Below are positions 28,107-36,136 of a DNA stretch of 64,000 nt, piece by piece. The stretch covers positions 62,001-126,000 of the forward strand of contig NZ_JACOAF010000011.1 of the NCBI RefSeq assembly GCF_014269285.1, written 5' to 3'. The stretch is from Rufibacter sediminis. GTDB lineage: Bacteria; Bacteroidota; Bacteroidia; Cytophagales; Hymenobacteraceae. Under the pieces are notes generated by a model that worked only from the letters and a program-made list of their open reading frames with translations, ran no database searches and had not been told where the DNA came from. Position numbers and translations under genes: made by a program. The first letter of the stretch is position 1. Each line of letters starts with the position of its first letter.

Positions 28107-28307
28107 ATGGCGGGCATCGTCAAGAGGCGGCAGTACAAGGAAGATAGGGTGATCTTTCGGCTTATTATCTTTTCCTTGGCCCTCTTTGGGCAAATCATCA
28201 TAGCCGTAGCCAGTGTTCAGTTCCAAGAATATTGTTATCCTTTTTTACTTATACTGGGTCTTTTCCCAAATTCAATTTTGCGATCGGATAAGCGATTCAG
28301 GGGCTGA
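28107..28307 (+). CDS. Small membrane protein of unknown function
   Basis: ATG 28107 is preceded by GGGAGGAT, an unusually good Shine-Dalgarno match, and opens a 66-residue frame. The product has a basic N-terminus (MAGIVKRRQYKEDR) and one or two hydrophobic helices (VIFRLIIFSLALFGQIIIAV, YPFLLILGLF), then a basic tail. A longer frame starting with TTG at 28014 also exists. No family is recognised. Confidence 0.4.
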   Translation: MAGIVKRRQYKEDRVIFRLIIFSLALFGQIIIAVASVQFQEYCYPFLLILGLFPNSILRSDKRFRG

Positions 28308-28362
28308 GTTTCTGACCGGACGCTTTGAGCATTCCTTCCTTTCAGAGATTGTCTGCCCTGCA

Positions 28363-28773
28363 TTAGGAAGAATATAGCTTGAGCCTATTGTAGATGGCCC
28401 CCTCCGGATGGAAGAGGATCTCCGCCATCACGAACGCCGTGAAGACCTTCTCAAAACCGGTTGGGTAGAGCTTTACCGAGTCCGGCTGGAAGAGGGTGTC
28501 CGGCTGCCCCAGAAGCGGGGGGCAACCCAACTCCAGGAACCACCGGAACCTTTCCCGGGACACCACCACCTTCGAACCTCTCGCCATACCGTTACCTGTT
28601 TCCCCGCATAAAGGGCGAATGCTCAGGATTAGTTCCGGATTCACCCGGTCACGCAATCCTTTGACGCCCACCGGCACCCCACCGCTGAAGTCCCAGCCAT
28701 TGGGACGCCTTGCCTTCCGGGGCAAACCATCAAGGCCCGCGTCAAGTATAAGGGCCAACCAACCGTAAACCAT
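28363..28773 (-). CDS. Possible small protein of unknown function
   Basis: An open frame of up to 136 residues from ATG at 28771-28773; an inner ATG at 28585-28587 would give 74 residues. The C-terminal part looks protein-like (SRERFRWFLELGCPPLLGQP, GFEKVFTAFVMAEILFHPEG). The N-terminal part is Gly/Arg/Pro-rich and less convincing. No family is recognised. It is divergent from the small winged-helix-like gene at 28779. Confidence 0.33.
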   Translation of the reverse strand: MVYGWLALILDAGLDGLPRKARRPNGWDFSGGVPVGVKGLRDRVNPELILSIRPLCGETGNGMARGSKVVVSRERFRWFLELGCPPLLGQPDTLFQPDSVKLYPTGFEKVFTAFVMAEILFHPEGAIYNRLKLYSS

Positions 28774-28778
28774 GCCAT

Positions 28779-29018
28779 ATGGAATCAACCTACACCAAAA
28801 CATTGTACGCGGTATTGCGGAACCTCAAAGAAAACGCCGGGAGGGCCAGGCGGGTGGGGGACATCCTGGCCGAGCTCTCCATCCCTGACCCCACCGGTCA
28901 GCTGGCCTCCCAGATCGACGGGGACCTGTACCGGAAGGGGTTCGTGGCGGACACCGAGCAGGAGGGGATCATGATCATCGGAAGGGGGGAGCGGGCGCTG
29001 GCCGGTTACGGGGGATAG
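28779..29018 (+). CDS. Small winged-helix-like protein
   Basis: The 79-residue product reads as a compact helical domain with a possible wing: TKTLYAVLRNLKENAGRARR, VGDILAELSIPDPTGQLASQ, DLYRKGFVADTEQEGIMIIG, RGERALAG. This resembles a winged-helix DNA- or RNA-binding fold, but the assignment is by pattern only. No signal or membrane segment. It stands alone between a divergent uncertain gene and a convergent small gene. Confidence 0.55.
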   Translation: MESTYTKTLYAVLRNLKENAGRARRVGDILAELSIPDPTGQLASQIDGDLYRKGFVADTEQEGIMIIGRGERALAGYGG

Positions 29019-29097
29019 CCCAGGGCAACCCAGGTAAGGGAGGGAGGACCGCGACCTATACAGGTGCCGCATTTTCCGCGGCTTCGCCTTAATACCC

Positions 29098-29313
29098 CTA
29101 ACTGAGCCCTTGATGGGTTTCCTTCCGCACCAAAAAATCGGTGCTGGGGAAGAAGAGGAGGAGACCGTGCTGGAAGGCCTCGTAGAAGGAGGGGAAGGGT
29201 CCGTAGGCGCCCCCTTTCCTTTCCAGGAAGTAGCGGACGGGAGGCCTGCCGAACCTGGCCAGCTCCTCAGCCCTTCTCCGGCAGTACCTGGGGTATCTCG
29301 GTGGTTTTTCCAT
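29098..29313 (-). CDS. Small protein, paralogue of the one at 20129-20326
   Basis: From ATG at 29311-29313 the product is 71 residues: a basic N-terminus (MEKPPRYPRYCRRRAEEL), then YFLERKGGAYGPFPSFYEAF and QHGLLLFFPSTDFLVRKE. Compared with the gene at 20129 it shares ME-K-P at the start, a G-F-SFY-A-QHGL core and FLVRKE near the end. Conservation between two loci 9 kb apart supports real coding. The function is unknown. Confidence 0.6.
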   Translation of the reverse strand: MEKPPRYPRYCRRRAEELARFGRPPVRYFLERKGGAYGPFPSFYEAFQHGLLLFFPSTDFLVRKETHQGLS

Positions 29314-29465
29314 CGCCAACTGTAGAGCAGGTTCTGTGGGGCATACGGTTTTTACGCGCAAACGGCCAAATTGAAGGCGTGGTGCGCCGTTCGCTTTTTC
29401 TTGCCCACCCCAGGATAACGCCTATCTTTAGCCTAGAATTGTTTCCCTGTTTAACTGATGAAAGG

Positions 29466-29490
29466 GAGGGCGGGTATCCGCCCTCTTTTT
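29466..29490 (+). terminator. Intrinsic terminator on the plus strand
   Basis: GAGGGCGG (29466-29473), loop GTAT, CCGCCCTC (29478-29485), then TTTTT. No plus-strand gene ends directly before it, so it may end the transcript of the 28779-29018 gene or of a short RNA starting after about 29320. Confidence 0.7.
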
Positions 29491-29581
29491 CTCCCTCCCT
29501 GCCCTTTTAAACCAGGGGGCAAAAGCGAAAGGCGGCCACCCTAGAAGGATAGCCGCCCCATAAGCCTTACTTCTCCACTAC

Positions 29582-30550
29582 TTAGATTACGGTGGAGCGG
29601 TCATTGCCAAGGTCAATACCCAACCCGGTACCCGATGTATCCGGGGCTCCGGTATTCAGTCTGTCAACGTCCACCTCGGTGGAGCGCAGTGTTTCCCTGA
29701 TTACCTCTTCGCGTTCCTCCACGTCTTTTTCCAACGAGACCTCTTCCACCACACGGGCTTCTTTGCTCACCACCGGTACCTCGGCGTGCTGGGTCAGTTC
29801 AATCTCACCCTCCTGGAAGGTGTTGAGGTCGCTCGCGGTGGCAGGACGGTCCACGGGGGTTCTTTCCACTACCACCCGCTCTTCGCGCAGACGGACGTGT
29901 TCCTCTACCGGGCGTTCCACCATGCGGCTACTTACGTGCACGCCGCCAGTCTCTACCTCCCGCTTGCCCACCTCCAGGTTTTCCTCAATGATTGGGATGA
30001 CGGTGCCGCCTTCCACCGAGTTGTTTGTCTGGGTGCCTGCGTAGCCGTTGTCTGTAGACGAAGTGCGGCGGCGGGTAAAGCCACGGTCAGAGAAAAGCTC
30101 ATGGTTGTAGAAATCATCTTGATTTCGGTCAGAATGATGGCCGGTAAGGGCGGCGGCGGCCCCAAGTCCCCCGAAGATGGACCGGATGGAGGTCTCGTGC
30201 TCCTGGTCTATGCTTCCCTTGTGGTAAGTGGGCAGGGAGCGGAGCTGTTCGGCCGTAACGGAGGGCAGGATCACATCATCCTCAGATTCATGCAAATCGG
30301 CGATGCCGATGGGGATGAGCACATCACGGGGTTCCAGGTCCAGGGTGCTGCCCTCCAGGTCCACCACCATGTAGCGTACCTTGCGCGACTGCACGTCAAA
30401 GATGAGCTCGTCCACCTCCCCAATGGTTTGGCCCTGGGGATCTTTCACGGTCCAGCCTTTGATATTGGGTTGGTGGTCTGCTATTTCGTAGTCACTGCCG
30501 CTCAACTCCTGCAGGCGGTTAGCTTGGCTGTAATGGTTGTCTCTTTCCAT
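29582..30550 (-). CDS. PRC-barrel and DUF2382 (YsnF/AvaK-type) stress protein
   Basis: From ATG at 30548-30550 the product is 322 residues. A PRC-barrel domain comes first (about 25-100, IKGWTVKDPQGQTIGEVDEL, RKVRYMVVDLEGSTLDL), a flexible linker follows, then DUF2382 (TVIPIIEENLEVGKREVETG, VVERTPVDRPATASDL, EVPVVSKEARVVEEVSL) and a Gly/Thr tail ending GIDLGNDRSTVI. DUF2382 proteins are linked to envelope or oxidative stress in many bacteria. The DUF2382 part and tail are closely repeated in the gene at 31388-32272, indicating duplication. With the OmpA gene between them they look like one minus-strand stress group. Confidence 0.85.
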   Translation of the reverse strand: MERDNHYSQANRLQELSGSDYEIADHQPNIKGWTVKDPQGQTIGEVDELIFDVQSRKVRYMVVDLEGSTLDLEPRDVLIPIGIADLHESEDDVILPSVTAEQLRSLPTYHKGSIDQEHETSIRSIFGGLGAAAALTGHHSDRNQDDFYNHELFSDRGFTRRRTSSTDNGYAGTQTNNSVEGGTVIPIIEENLEVGKREVETGGVHVSSRMVERPVEEHVRLREERVVVERTPVDRPATASDLNTFQEGEIELTQHAEVPVVSKEARVVEEVSLEKDVEEREEVIRETLRSTEVDVDRLNTGAPDTSGTGLGIDLGNDRSTVI

Positions 30551-30617
30551 GGTGATTAAAGTTTTAGATGCTGTTGATTCAATCGGTCTCAAAGCCCGGT
30601 AAGGCTGGGCGGAGCTT

Positions 30618-31271
30618 TTATTGCTCAGGTCTGCGGGCTACTATCTCCACCCTGCGGTTTTGCTGGCGTCCTTCTTCCGTGGCGTTGGAGGCCACCGGGC
30701 GGGATTCGCCTACCGGGTGCAGGGATACGTTGTCCTGTGTGATGTTCCCGTTCTGCACCAGCCAGGACTGCACGGCCTGGGCCCGTTGCTCGGCCAGTTC
30801 CTTGTTGTAAGAGGCGCTGCCCTGGGCATCGGTGTAGCCGTAGATGCGTACCTGCCCGCCGTTGAAGCGTTTGCCCATGGAGGCGGCAATCTGCCGCAGT
30901 TTCTCGGTGCCCTGCGGCTGGATGGTGCTTTGGTCGCTCCCGAACAGGATGGTCTCGTCCAGGCTGTACACGGCGTACCCGTCAGTTCCGCGCACCTCAA
31001 TGTCCTGGTCGGTGATCTCGTCGTAATTGGCGTCCGGGGCATCGAGGTCAATGCCGTCCCAGGCGTTTGAGACAGCGGCGGCACCGGTGGCGGCTGCACC
31101 CGCCACGGCATCGCCGGACTCAGAGACGGCCGAGGTGGCGCTGTCTGCCTCATCCCTCGTGCTGCCGCAGCTGCGCATCAGGAAGAACAATAGGGCAAGT
31201 GCAATCAAAGCCATCAGAAGCCAAAGCCACCAAGGCTTACTGGTTTTAGGTTGAACGTCTAAATCAGCCAT
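30618..31271 (-). CDS. OmpA-family peptidoglycan-binding protein with N-terminal membrane anchor
   Basis: From ATG at 31269-31271 the product is 217 residues: a short cytoplasmic start (MADLDVQPKTSKP), one membrane helix (WWLWLLMALIALALLFFLM) and an Ala/Ser-rich linker. A C-terminal OmpA domain follows (TILFGSDQSTIQPQGTEKLR, VRIYGYTDAQGSASYNKELA, VGESRPVASNATEEGRQQNR). It would anchor peptidoglycan to the inner membrane. It lies between the two DUF2382 genes on the same strand. Confidence 0.88.
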   Translation of the reverse strand: MADLDVQPKTSKPWWLWLLMALIALALLFFLMRSCGSTRDEADSATSAVSESGDAVAGAAATGAAAVSNAWDGIDLDAPDANYDEITDQDIEVRGTDGYAVYSLDETILFGSDQSTIQPQGTEKLRQIAASMGKRFNGGQVRIYGYTDAQGSASYNKELAEQRAQAVQSWLVQNGNITQDNVSLHPVGESRPVASNATEEGRQQNRRVEIVARRPEQ

Positions 31272-31338
31272 AGTTTTATTTTGTTTAGGTAAATGGGACT
31301 GGGAAATTTCTGCCTCCATAAAAGAAGGCAGTACAAAA

Positions 31339-31363
31339 GCGGCTATCCAAAATGAATAGCCGC
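31339..31363. terminator. Hairpin downstream of the second DUF2382 gene
   Basis: GCGGCTAT (31339-31346) pairs with ATAGCCGC (31356-31363) over a 9-nt loop, 25 bp past the stop of the gene at 31388. A similar GGCGGC/GCCGCC hairpin lies at 29531-29557 after the first DUF2382 gene. T-tracts are poor, so these could be weak terminators. Confidence 0.45.
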
Positions 31364-31387
31364 CCTACTTGCTCTTATAGTTACAAA

Positions 31388-32272
31388 CTACAGCGCGGTG
31401 CTACGGTCATTGTCCAGGTCAGTGCCTAGGCCGGTTCCCGTGCTGCCGGTGCCGTAGTTAGTACCCGTGGTGTTGGTAGTGCCTGTGCGGGTGGTCAGGT
31501 TCTCCACGTCCACCTCGGTGGAGCGCAACGTTTCCCTGACCACTTCGTCACGTTCCTCTACTTCTTTGCCCAGAGACACCTCTTCCACCACGCGGGCTTC
31601 TTTGTTGACCACCGGTACCTCGGCGCGCTCGGCCATCTCAATCTCGCCTTCCCTGAACCCGGCGAAATCGGCCTCGGTGGCCGGGCGGTTCACCGCGTGG
31701 CGTTCTACCCTCACGTGCTCGGAGCGCAGGCGCAGGTGTTCCTCCACCGGCCGCTCCACGATCCTGCTGCGCAGGCGGGCCCCGCCGGTCTCCACCTCGC
31801 GCTTGCCCACCTGCAGGTTCTCTTCGATGATGGGGATGGTGGTATTCCCGGTGTGGGTGCCGGCGCCGGCTGTCTGGGAATTCCCGCGGTAACCGTATTC
31901 GGTGGCGCGCTGGTCCACGTCCACGGAGCCGTACTGGTCCAGGATTGCGGCCGCCCTGCGGGCCTCCTCGTCCGAGCGGGCGTGCACGGTGACGATGCAG
32001 TCCGAGTGGCGGGCCACGTGGGAGTAGGTGCTCGCGCGCTCGTCGTCATCGCTGAACAGGGACCGGAAGAACCCCCCGACGCTGTCGCTGGCGTCATGGT
32101 CGGTAGTGGTGGAGCCGGTGGCGCTGCCGTATGACGCGCCGGCCGTGGAACCGGAGGGACTTGAGCTGGAGACGTCGATGTTGCCCTCGCTGATGCCTAG
32201 GTCCTTCAATTCCCTTACCGCCTGCTGGGCCTCCGCCGAGCTGTCGAAAATACCTATTACTGTCTGTGCCAT
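31388..32272 (-). CDS. General-stress 17M-like and DUF2382 protein
   Basis: The 294-residue product starts with a small alpha/beta domain like the general stress protein 17M/YflT fold (TVIGIFDSSAEAQQAVRELK, IVTVHARSDEEARRAAAIL). A DUF2382 domain follows (TTIPIIEENLQVGKREVETG, VERPVEEHLRLRSEHVRVER, EVPVVNKEARVVEEVSLGKE) and a Thr/Gly-rich tail (GLGTDLDNDRSTAL). Its C-terminal half is a paralogue of that in the gene at 29582-30550, while the N-terminal domains differ, so domain shuffling has occurred. The product is likely cytoplasmic and stress-related; exact activity unknown. Confidence 0.85.
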   Translation of the reverse strand: MAQTVIGIFDSSAEAQQAVRELKDLGISEGNIDVSSSSPSGSTAGASYGSATGSTTTDHDASDSVGGFFRSLFSDDDERASTYSHVARHSDCIVTVHARSDEEARRAAAILDQYGSVDVDQRATEYGYRGNSQTAGAGTHTGNTTIPIIEENLQVGKREVETGGARLRSRIVERPVEEHLRLRSEHVRVERHAVNRPATEADFAGFREGEIEMAERAEVPVVNKEARVVEEVSLGKEVEERDEVVRETLRSTEVDVENLTTRTGTTNTTGTNYGTGSTGTGLGTDLDNDRSTAL

Positions 32273-32512
32273 AGTTTTGGTGTTTGTGTATGGTTTATGG
32301 AAATAACCGTGGTTTGGAAATCCTCGCCACTGTTGTTTTGACTGTTATAGATAAACGTTGCGGTAAATACTTGGTTTCTTTTTTGTACGAAATAAAGGAA
32401 GTTTGTACTTTCCCTGAATTTTACACGTGAGGTCTGCTAGACAACCAAGTGTCTATTTTGTTTTGGGGAATGACAGAAAACTGGTCGGAGATATATTTTG
32501 CAACTTGCGGAA

Positions 32513-33079
32513 ATGGAAGCACTCATAGATTATCTACTCCAATTCGGACAACTAAACCAACAACAGGTTGACTTGGTTAAGAGTAAGGCCAGAGTGGTAG
32601 ACCTTAAAAAGGACGGCTACTTTTCAGAGGCGGGAAAAATCGCCAATCAAGTCGCGTTTGTCTCTGACGGTATTCTGAGGGTTTGCTACTACAACAACAG
32701 GGGCGAAGAGATCACCAGGTATTTTATCGATGAACACAACTTTGCGGTTGACCTGAACAGCTTCTCCACCCAGATTCCCTCCTCGGAATACATACAGGCC
32801 ATCACGGACTGCAGACTCATCGTATTCTCATCGGAGGCACTGAGGGAACTTTCTCTGACCATCATAGGCTGGGACGGCATTATCAACAAGATAACTTCAA
32901 AATCCCTGGTCGAAAAGGTGAACCGAATCAGTCCAATGTTGGCGGAGGACGCTAAAACAAGGTATCTCAGCTTTCTGGAAAAATTCCCCCATCTCGCCAA
33001 CCGTATCCCGCTCTCATTGCTTGCCTCCTATCTGGGAATCACACAGTCTTCGTTGAGCAGGATTAGGAGGAATATCTGA
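32513..33079 (+). CDS. Crp/Fnr-family transcriptional regulator
   Basis: From ATG 32513 the product is 188 residues (a TTG start at 32498 is also possible). The N-terminal cNMP-binding-like barrel includes YFSEAGKIANQVAFVSDGIL and YNNRGEEITRYFIDEHNFAV. The C-terminal HTH includes RYLSFLEKFPHLANRIPLSL and ASYLGITQSSLSRIRRN. This short Bacteroidota Crp type has no visible cysteine cluster, so it is not an obvious Fe-S FNR. It precedes the SRPBCC, SDR and epimerase genes on the same strand and may regulate them. Whether it recognises the ATGAT-N4-GTCAT boxes of the nitrogen-oxide island is unknown. Confidence 0.9.
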   Translation: MEALIDYLLQFGQLNQQQVDLVKSKARVVDLKKDGYFSEAGKIANQVAFVSDGILRVCYYNNRGEEITRYFIDEHNFAVDLNSFSTQIPSSEYIQAITDCRLIVFSSEALRELSLTIIGWDGIINKITSKSLVEKVNRISPMLAEDAKTRYLSFLEKFPHLANRIPLSLLASYLGITQSSLSRIRRNI

Positions 33080-33156
33080 TTGCCGCTTTTTGCCAAATGG
33101 CAAGTGTTGCCGATTCTTTGGTTACGAGTTTTGCGACCTAACCAAAAAGAAACACG

Positions 33157-33720
33157 ATGACAACATTCTGGATTACACTTGCGCTTACGGCATTCTCCTG
33201 TGGATTGGCCTTCGCCCAAAGCAACGGGGAATTCCCCCAGACAAAAGTGACGGCAACCATTAACGCCCCCCTGGATAGTGCCTTCAATTACATCGTGCCC
33301 GTGGACTTGGCCCATATCTTCAAACGGTACGGGCGATTGCCGGCAATCGTAAGAACCGACGAGAAGGAAAAATGGATCAGAGCAGGAATGAGCAGGACTG
33401 TCTTTTTCGAAGACGGTTCCACCTCAAAGGAAAGCCTTCTGACGGTTGTGCCCCATACCTCGTTTTCCTACAGGATAGAAAGTTTCACCTCCCAACTGCG
33501 TTTTTTAGCAGAGAGAATCGAAGGCGATTGGGTTTTCACAGACCTTGGTGACGGGCAGGTGAAAGTTGAATGGACCTATAGGGTTGTCCCTAAGAATTCC
33601 ATTACCCGTGGAATAATCAAGCTGCTGCTGCTAGAGGATATAAACGGCTTGCTCAGGAATGCCCTGGCGACACTGAAAGACGACTTGGAAAGCGGACGGT
33701 ACAAGAATGCCAGCCGCTAA
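33157..33720 (+). CDS. Secreted SRPBCC-fold protein
   Basis: The 187-residue product has a signal peptide (FWITLALTAFSCGLAFA) and then an SRPBCC/START-like pattern (TKVTATINAPLDSAFNYIVP, GDWVFTDLGDGQVKVEWTY). Such folds bind hydrophobic ligands. It lies 77 bp downstream of the Crp-like gene and 109 bp before the SDR. A periplasmic ligand-binding role is inferred only from fold and signal. Confidence 0.8.
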   Translation: MTTFWITLALTAFSCGLAFAQSNGEFPQTKVTATINAPLDSAFNYIVPVDLAHIFKRYGRLPAIVRTDEKEKWIRAGMSRTVFFEDGSTSKESLLTVVPHTSFSYRIESFTSQLRFLAERIEGDWVFTDLGDGQVKVEWTYRVVPKNSITRGIIKLLLLEDINGLLRNALATLKDDLESGRYKNASR

Positions 33721-33829
33721 CACCGTCTGCACCCCCTCACCTCAGGTATCTGTGTTTCATGCTGTGATATCCGTCCTTTCCCCGGCCTCCCATCCGCCAT
33801 CTCCGTAAGGTAACTTAAACGCAAAAAAA

Positions 33830-34570
33830 ATGAGCATTTTAAAAGAAAAAGTAATCCTGGTTACCGGCGCTTCCCGGGGAATCGGCGCCACCATCGCCCG
33901 GAAACTGGCCGTTGCCGGGGCCAGGGTAATCGTAAACTACGCGGGTAGCCAGCAGGCGGCCGAACGACTGGTTTCCGAGATAGAACAACAAGGCGGGGAG
34001 GCCATGGCCGTCCAGGCCGATGTCAGTAAGGCGGACCAGGTCAGAGACCTGTTCGATGCCGGCATTGCCAGGTATGGCAAGATAGATGTGCTGGTAAACA
34101 ATGCCGGTATCATGGTCACCAAACGCATCCAGGACACCACGGACGAAGACTTCACCCGTCAGTTCGAGACCAATGTGAGGGGGACGTTCAATACCCTGCG
34201 GGAAGCGGCCACCCGCTTGCAGGACAATGGCAGCATCATCAACTTCTCTACCTCGGTAAACCGCCTCATGCTGCCTACCTACGGCACGTATGTAGCGACC
34301 AAGGCCGCGGTGGAGCAACTAACCCGGGTGTTCTCCAAGGAAGTGGGCCATCGGGGAATCAATGTAAACTCGGTGTCGCCGGGCCCGACGAATACCGAAC
34401 TTTTCACCAAAGGCAAACCGCAGGAGGTAATGGACCGCCTGGCTTCCCTCTCCGCCTTCAACCGCATCGGGGAACCGGAGGATATTGCGCAGATAGTATT
34501 GTTTTTAGCCAGCGACGAGGCCAAATGGATCAGCGCCCAGAACATCGGGGTGAATGGCGGCATGGCCTGA
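33830..34570 (+). CDS. Short-chain dehydrogenase/reductase
   Basis: The 246-residue enzyme shows the classical SDR features: cofactor motif TGASRGIG near the N-terminus, NNAG, the active-site Ser in NFSTSV, YGTYVATKAAVEQL with the Tyr-x3-Lys pair, and the NVNSVSPGPTNTE segment. Its C-terminal WISAQNIGVNGGMA is typical of FabG-like SDRs using NAD(P)H. The substrate is unknown. The neighbouring SRPBCC and epimerase-like genes suggest a small redox pathway, but no specific one is recognisable. Confidence 0.93.
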   Translation: MSILKEKVILVTGASRGIGATIARKLAVAGARVIVNYAGSQQAAERLVSEIEQQGGEAMAVQADVSKADQVRDLFDAGIARYGKIDVLVNNAGIMVTKRIQDTTDEDFTRQFETNVRGTFNTLREAATRLQDNGSIINFSTSVNRLMLPTYGTYVATKAAVEQLTRVFSKEVGHRGINVNSVSPGPTNTELFTKGKPQEVMDRLASLSAFNRIGEPEDIAQIVLFLASDEAKWISAQNIGVNGGMA

Positions 34571-34667
34571 GCCCCGGTATGAAACCCCTACCCTCATTTT
34601 GCGCCACAGAACCATGAACAGCTTAGAAAACAAAGGGGCCGTGGGAAGTGGAAGAGGTGGCAAATGT

Positions 34668-34697
34668 CGCTGAGCTCTTCCTCAGCGAACTTTCTTT
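34668..34697 (+). terminator. Intrinsic terminator after the SDR gene
   Basis: CGCTGAG (34668-34674) pairs with CTCAGCG (34681-34687), followed by a T-rich tract to about 34697, about 100 bp past the SDR stop. Confidence 0.7.
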
Positions 34698-34771
34698 TTT
34701 GTTTCCGGTCATCACCTGCCTGTGAATGGCGCGGCTTCCGATTGGGCCATGATGGGGCGGCATCAGAGGTG

Positions 34772-34822
34772 GGGATACAGCGGAAAAGGCCTGGATCTGC
34801 TAGGCCTTCTTCGCTGTATCCC
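34772..34822. repeat. Large hairpin in the SDR-epimerase intergenic region
   Basis: GGGATACAGCG (34772-34782) pairs with CGCTGTATCCC (34812-34822) and an inner AGGCCT/AGGCCT pair extends the stem. It lies 170 bp before the epimerase-like gene and could act as a second terminator or leader structure. Confidence 0.6.
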
Positions 34823-34992
34823 TTTGTTTCATGGGTCAAAGCCTTGAACATGTGCCTTCCCGGCCATTATGTGAACCACATCAGCAGCAAGAACCGAAGG
34901 GTTGGCTTCGTTTTCTTACAATTCCCACCCGGGTGTACCGTGTAGTTTTGCCTGGCAATCAAGAATAACATAAACGGTTAACACGTAAGGAA

Positions 34993-35970
34993 ATGGCATT
35001 ACACACCTTGTTGGGGGCGAACGGCACCATCGCGAACGCATTGATCCCGGTACTGAAAGAAAATAAGGAAACCATACGCCTGGTCTCCAGGAACCCAAAA
35101 CCAGTGGCGGGGACTGCGACATTCGCCGCCGATCTGTTGGACCGGGAGGCTGTTTGCCGGGCGGTGGCAGGCTCCGACGTGGTTTACCTGCTGATCGGCC
35201 TCGCCTACGATCACCGGGTATGGCGGCGCGACTGGCCTGTGATCATGCGGAATGTGATAGTTGCCTGCCAGCAGGCGGACGCCAAGCTGATTTTCTTCGA
35301 CGACGTGTACATGTACGGGAAAGTCAAGGGAGGGATGACGGAGGAGACACCCTACCGACCCTGCAGCAGGAAAGGGAGAGTAAGGGAGGAGGTGGCCCGG
35401 ATGCTGGAAGAGGCGATAAAGGTCGGTTCCATCCAGGCTATCATCGCCAGGGCCGTCGATTTCTACGGTCCCGGGGTTACCGATAAAAGTGCGCCGGGCG
35501 TGTATGTTTTCTCCAACCTGGCAAAAGGCAGGAAAGCCCAATGGCCGATCAATGCCGACGTCCCCCGCTCCTTCAGCTATACGCCGGATGCCGCCAAAGC
35601 GCTCTACCTGCTGGCCACCCACGGGCATGCCTTCGGACAGACCTGGCATCTGCCCTCGGTACAGCCGGCGCTGACGGGACGGGAGTTCACGGCGCTCGCG
35701 GCCAAAGCCATGCAGGCCCCAGGCAAGGTCTCAGTCCTCCCCAAATGGCTTCTGGGGATAATCGGGCTGTTCAACCCTTTCATGAGAGAGGCCTACGAGA
35801 TGAACTACCAGGACGAGTTTGCCTTCCGCTTTGATTCCTCCAAGTTCGAGAAAGCCTTCGGCTTCACGCCTACCCCCTATGAGGTAGGGATAAAGGCAAC
35901 GGCCGACTGGTATTTACGGCAGGATCGAAGTCCCGCTAAAACAACCGCCATCGCTTCCTTACCCACATGA
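34993..35970 (+). CDS. NAD(P)-dependent epimerase/dehydratase-family protein
   Basis: The 325-residue product has an N-terminal Rossmann motif (LLGANGTIANALIPVLKE), a nucleotide-fold strand pattern (ATFAADLLDREAVCRAVAGS, VVYLLIGLAYDH) and a later substrate domain (SFSYTPDAAKALYLLATH, TWHLPSVQPALTGREFTALA). This is the extended-SDR/NmrA-like family. The canonical Tyr-x3-Lys pair is not clear, so it may be a redox sensor or an atypical reductase. It lies on the same strand between the SDR and AraC genes. Confidence 0.85.
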   Translation: MALHTLLGANGTIANALIPVLKENKETIRLVSRNPKPVAGTATFAADLLDREAVCRAVAGSDVVYLLIGLAYDHRVWRRDWPVIMRNVIVACQQADAKLIFFDDVYMYGKVKGGMTEETPYRPCSRKGRVREEVARMLEEAIKVGSIQAIIARAVDFYGPGVTDKSAPGVYVFSNLAKGRKAQWPINADVPRSFSYTPDAAKALYLLATHGHAFGQTWHLPSVQPALTGREFTALAAKAMQAPGKVSVLPKWLLGIIGLFNPFMREAYEMNYQDEFAFRFDSSKFEKAFGFTPTPYEVGIKATADWYLRQDRSPAKTTAIASLPT

Positions 35971-36136
35971 GGTTCCTGTTGCCCAAGACACCGCATGAGG
36001 GGAAGCACCATTGCCGAACTATTTCGTACCTTACTGCCTTTTGCCTTGCTTCCGGAGATGGGGAAATCTTAGAACCCCAATGTATGGGTCACCACTCCGT
36101 CGGCAGGCAGTTCCTGTTTTGCGAATCTAATTCTCT

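Noticed and set aside
29786-30559. Plus-strand frame of 257 codons opposite the PRC/DUF2382 gene
   Set aside because: Antisense shadow of a gene with recognised domains.
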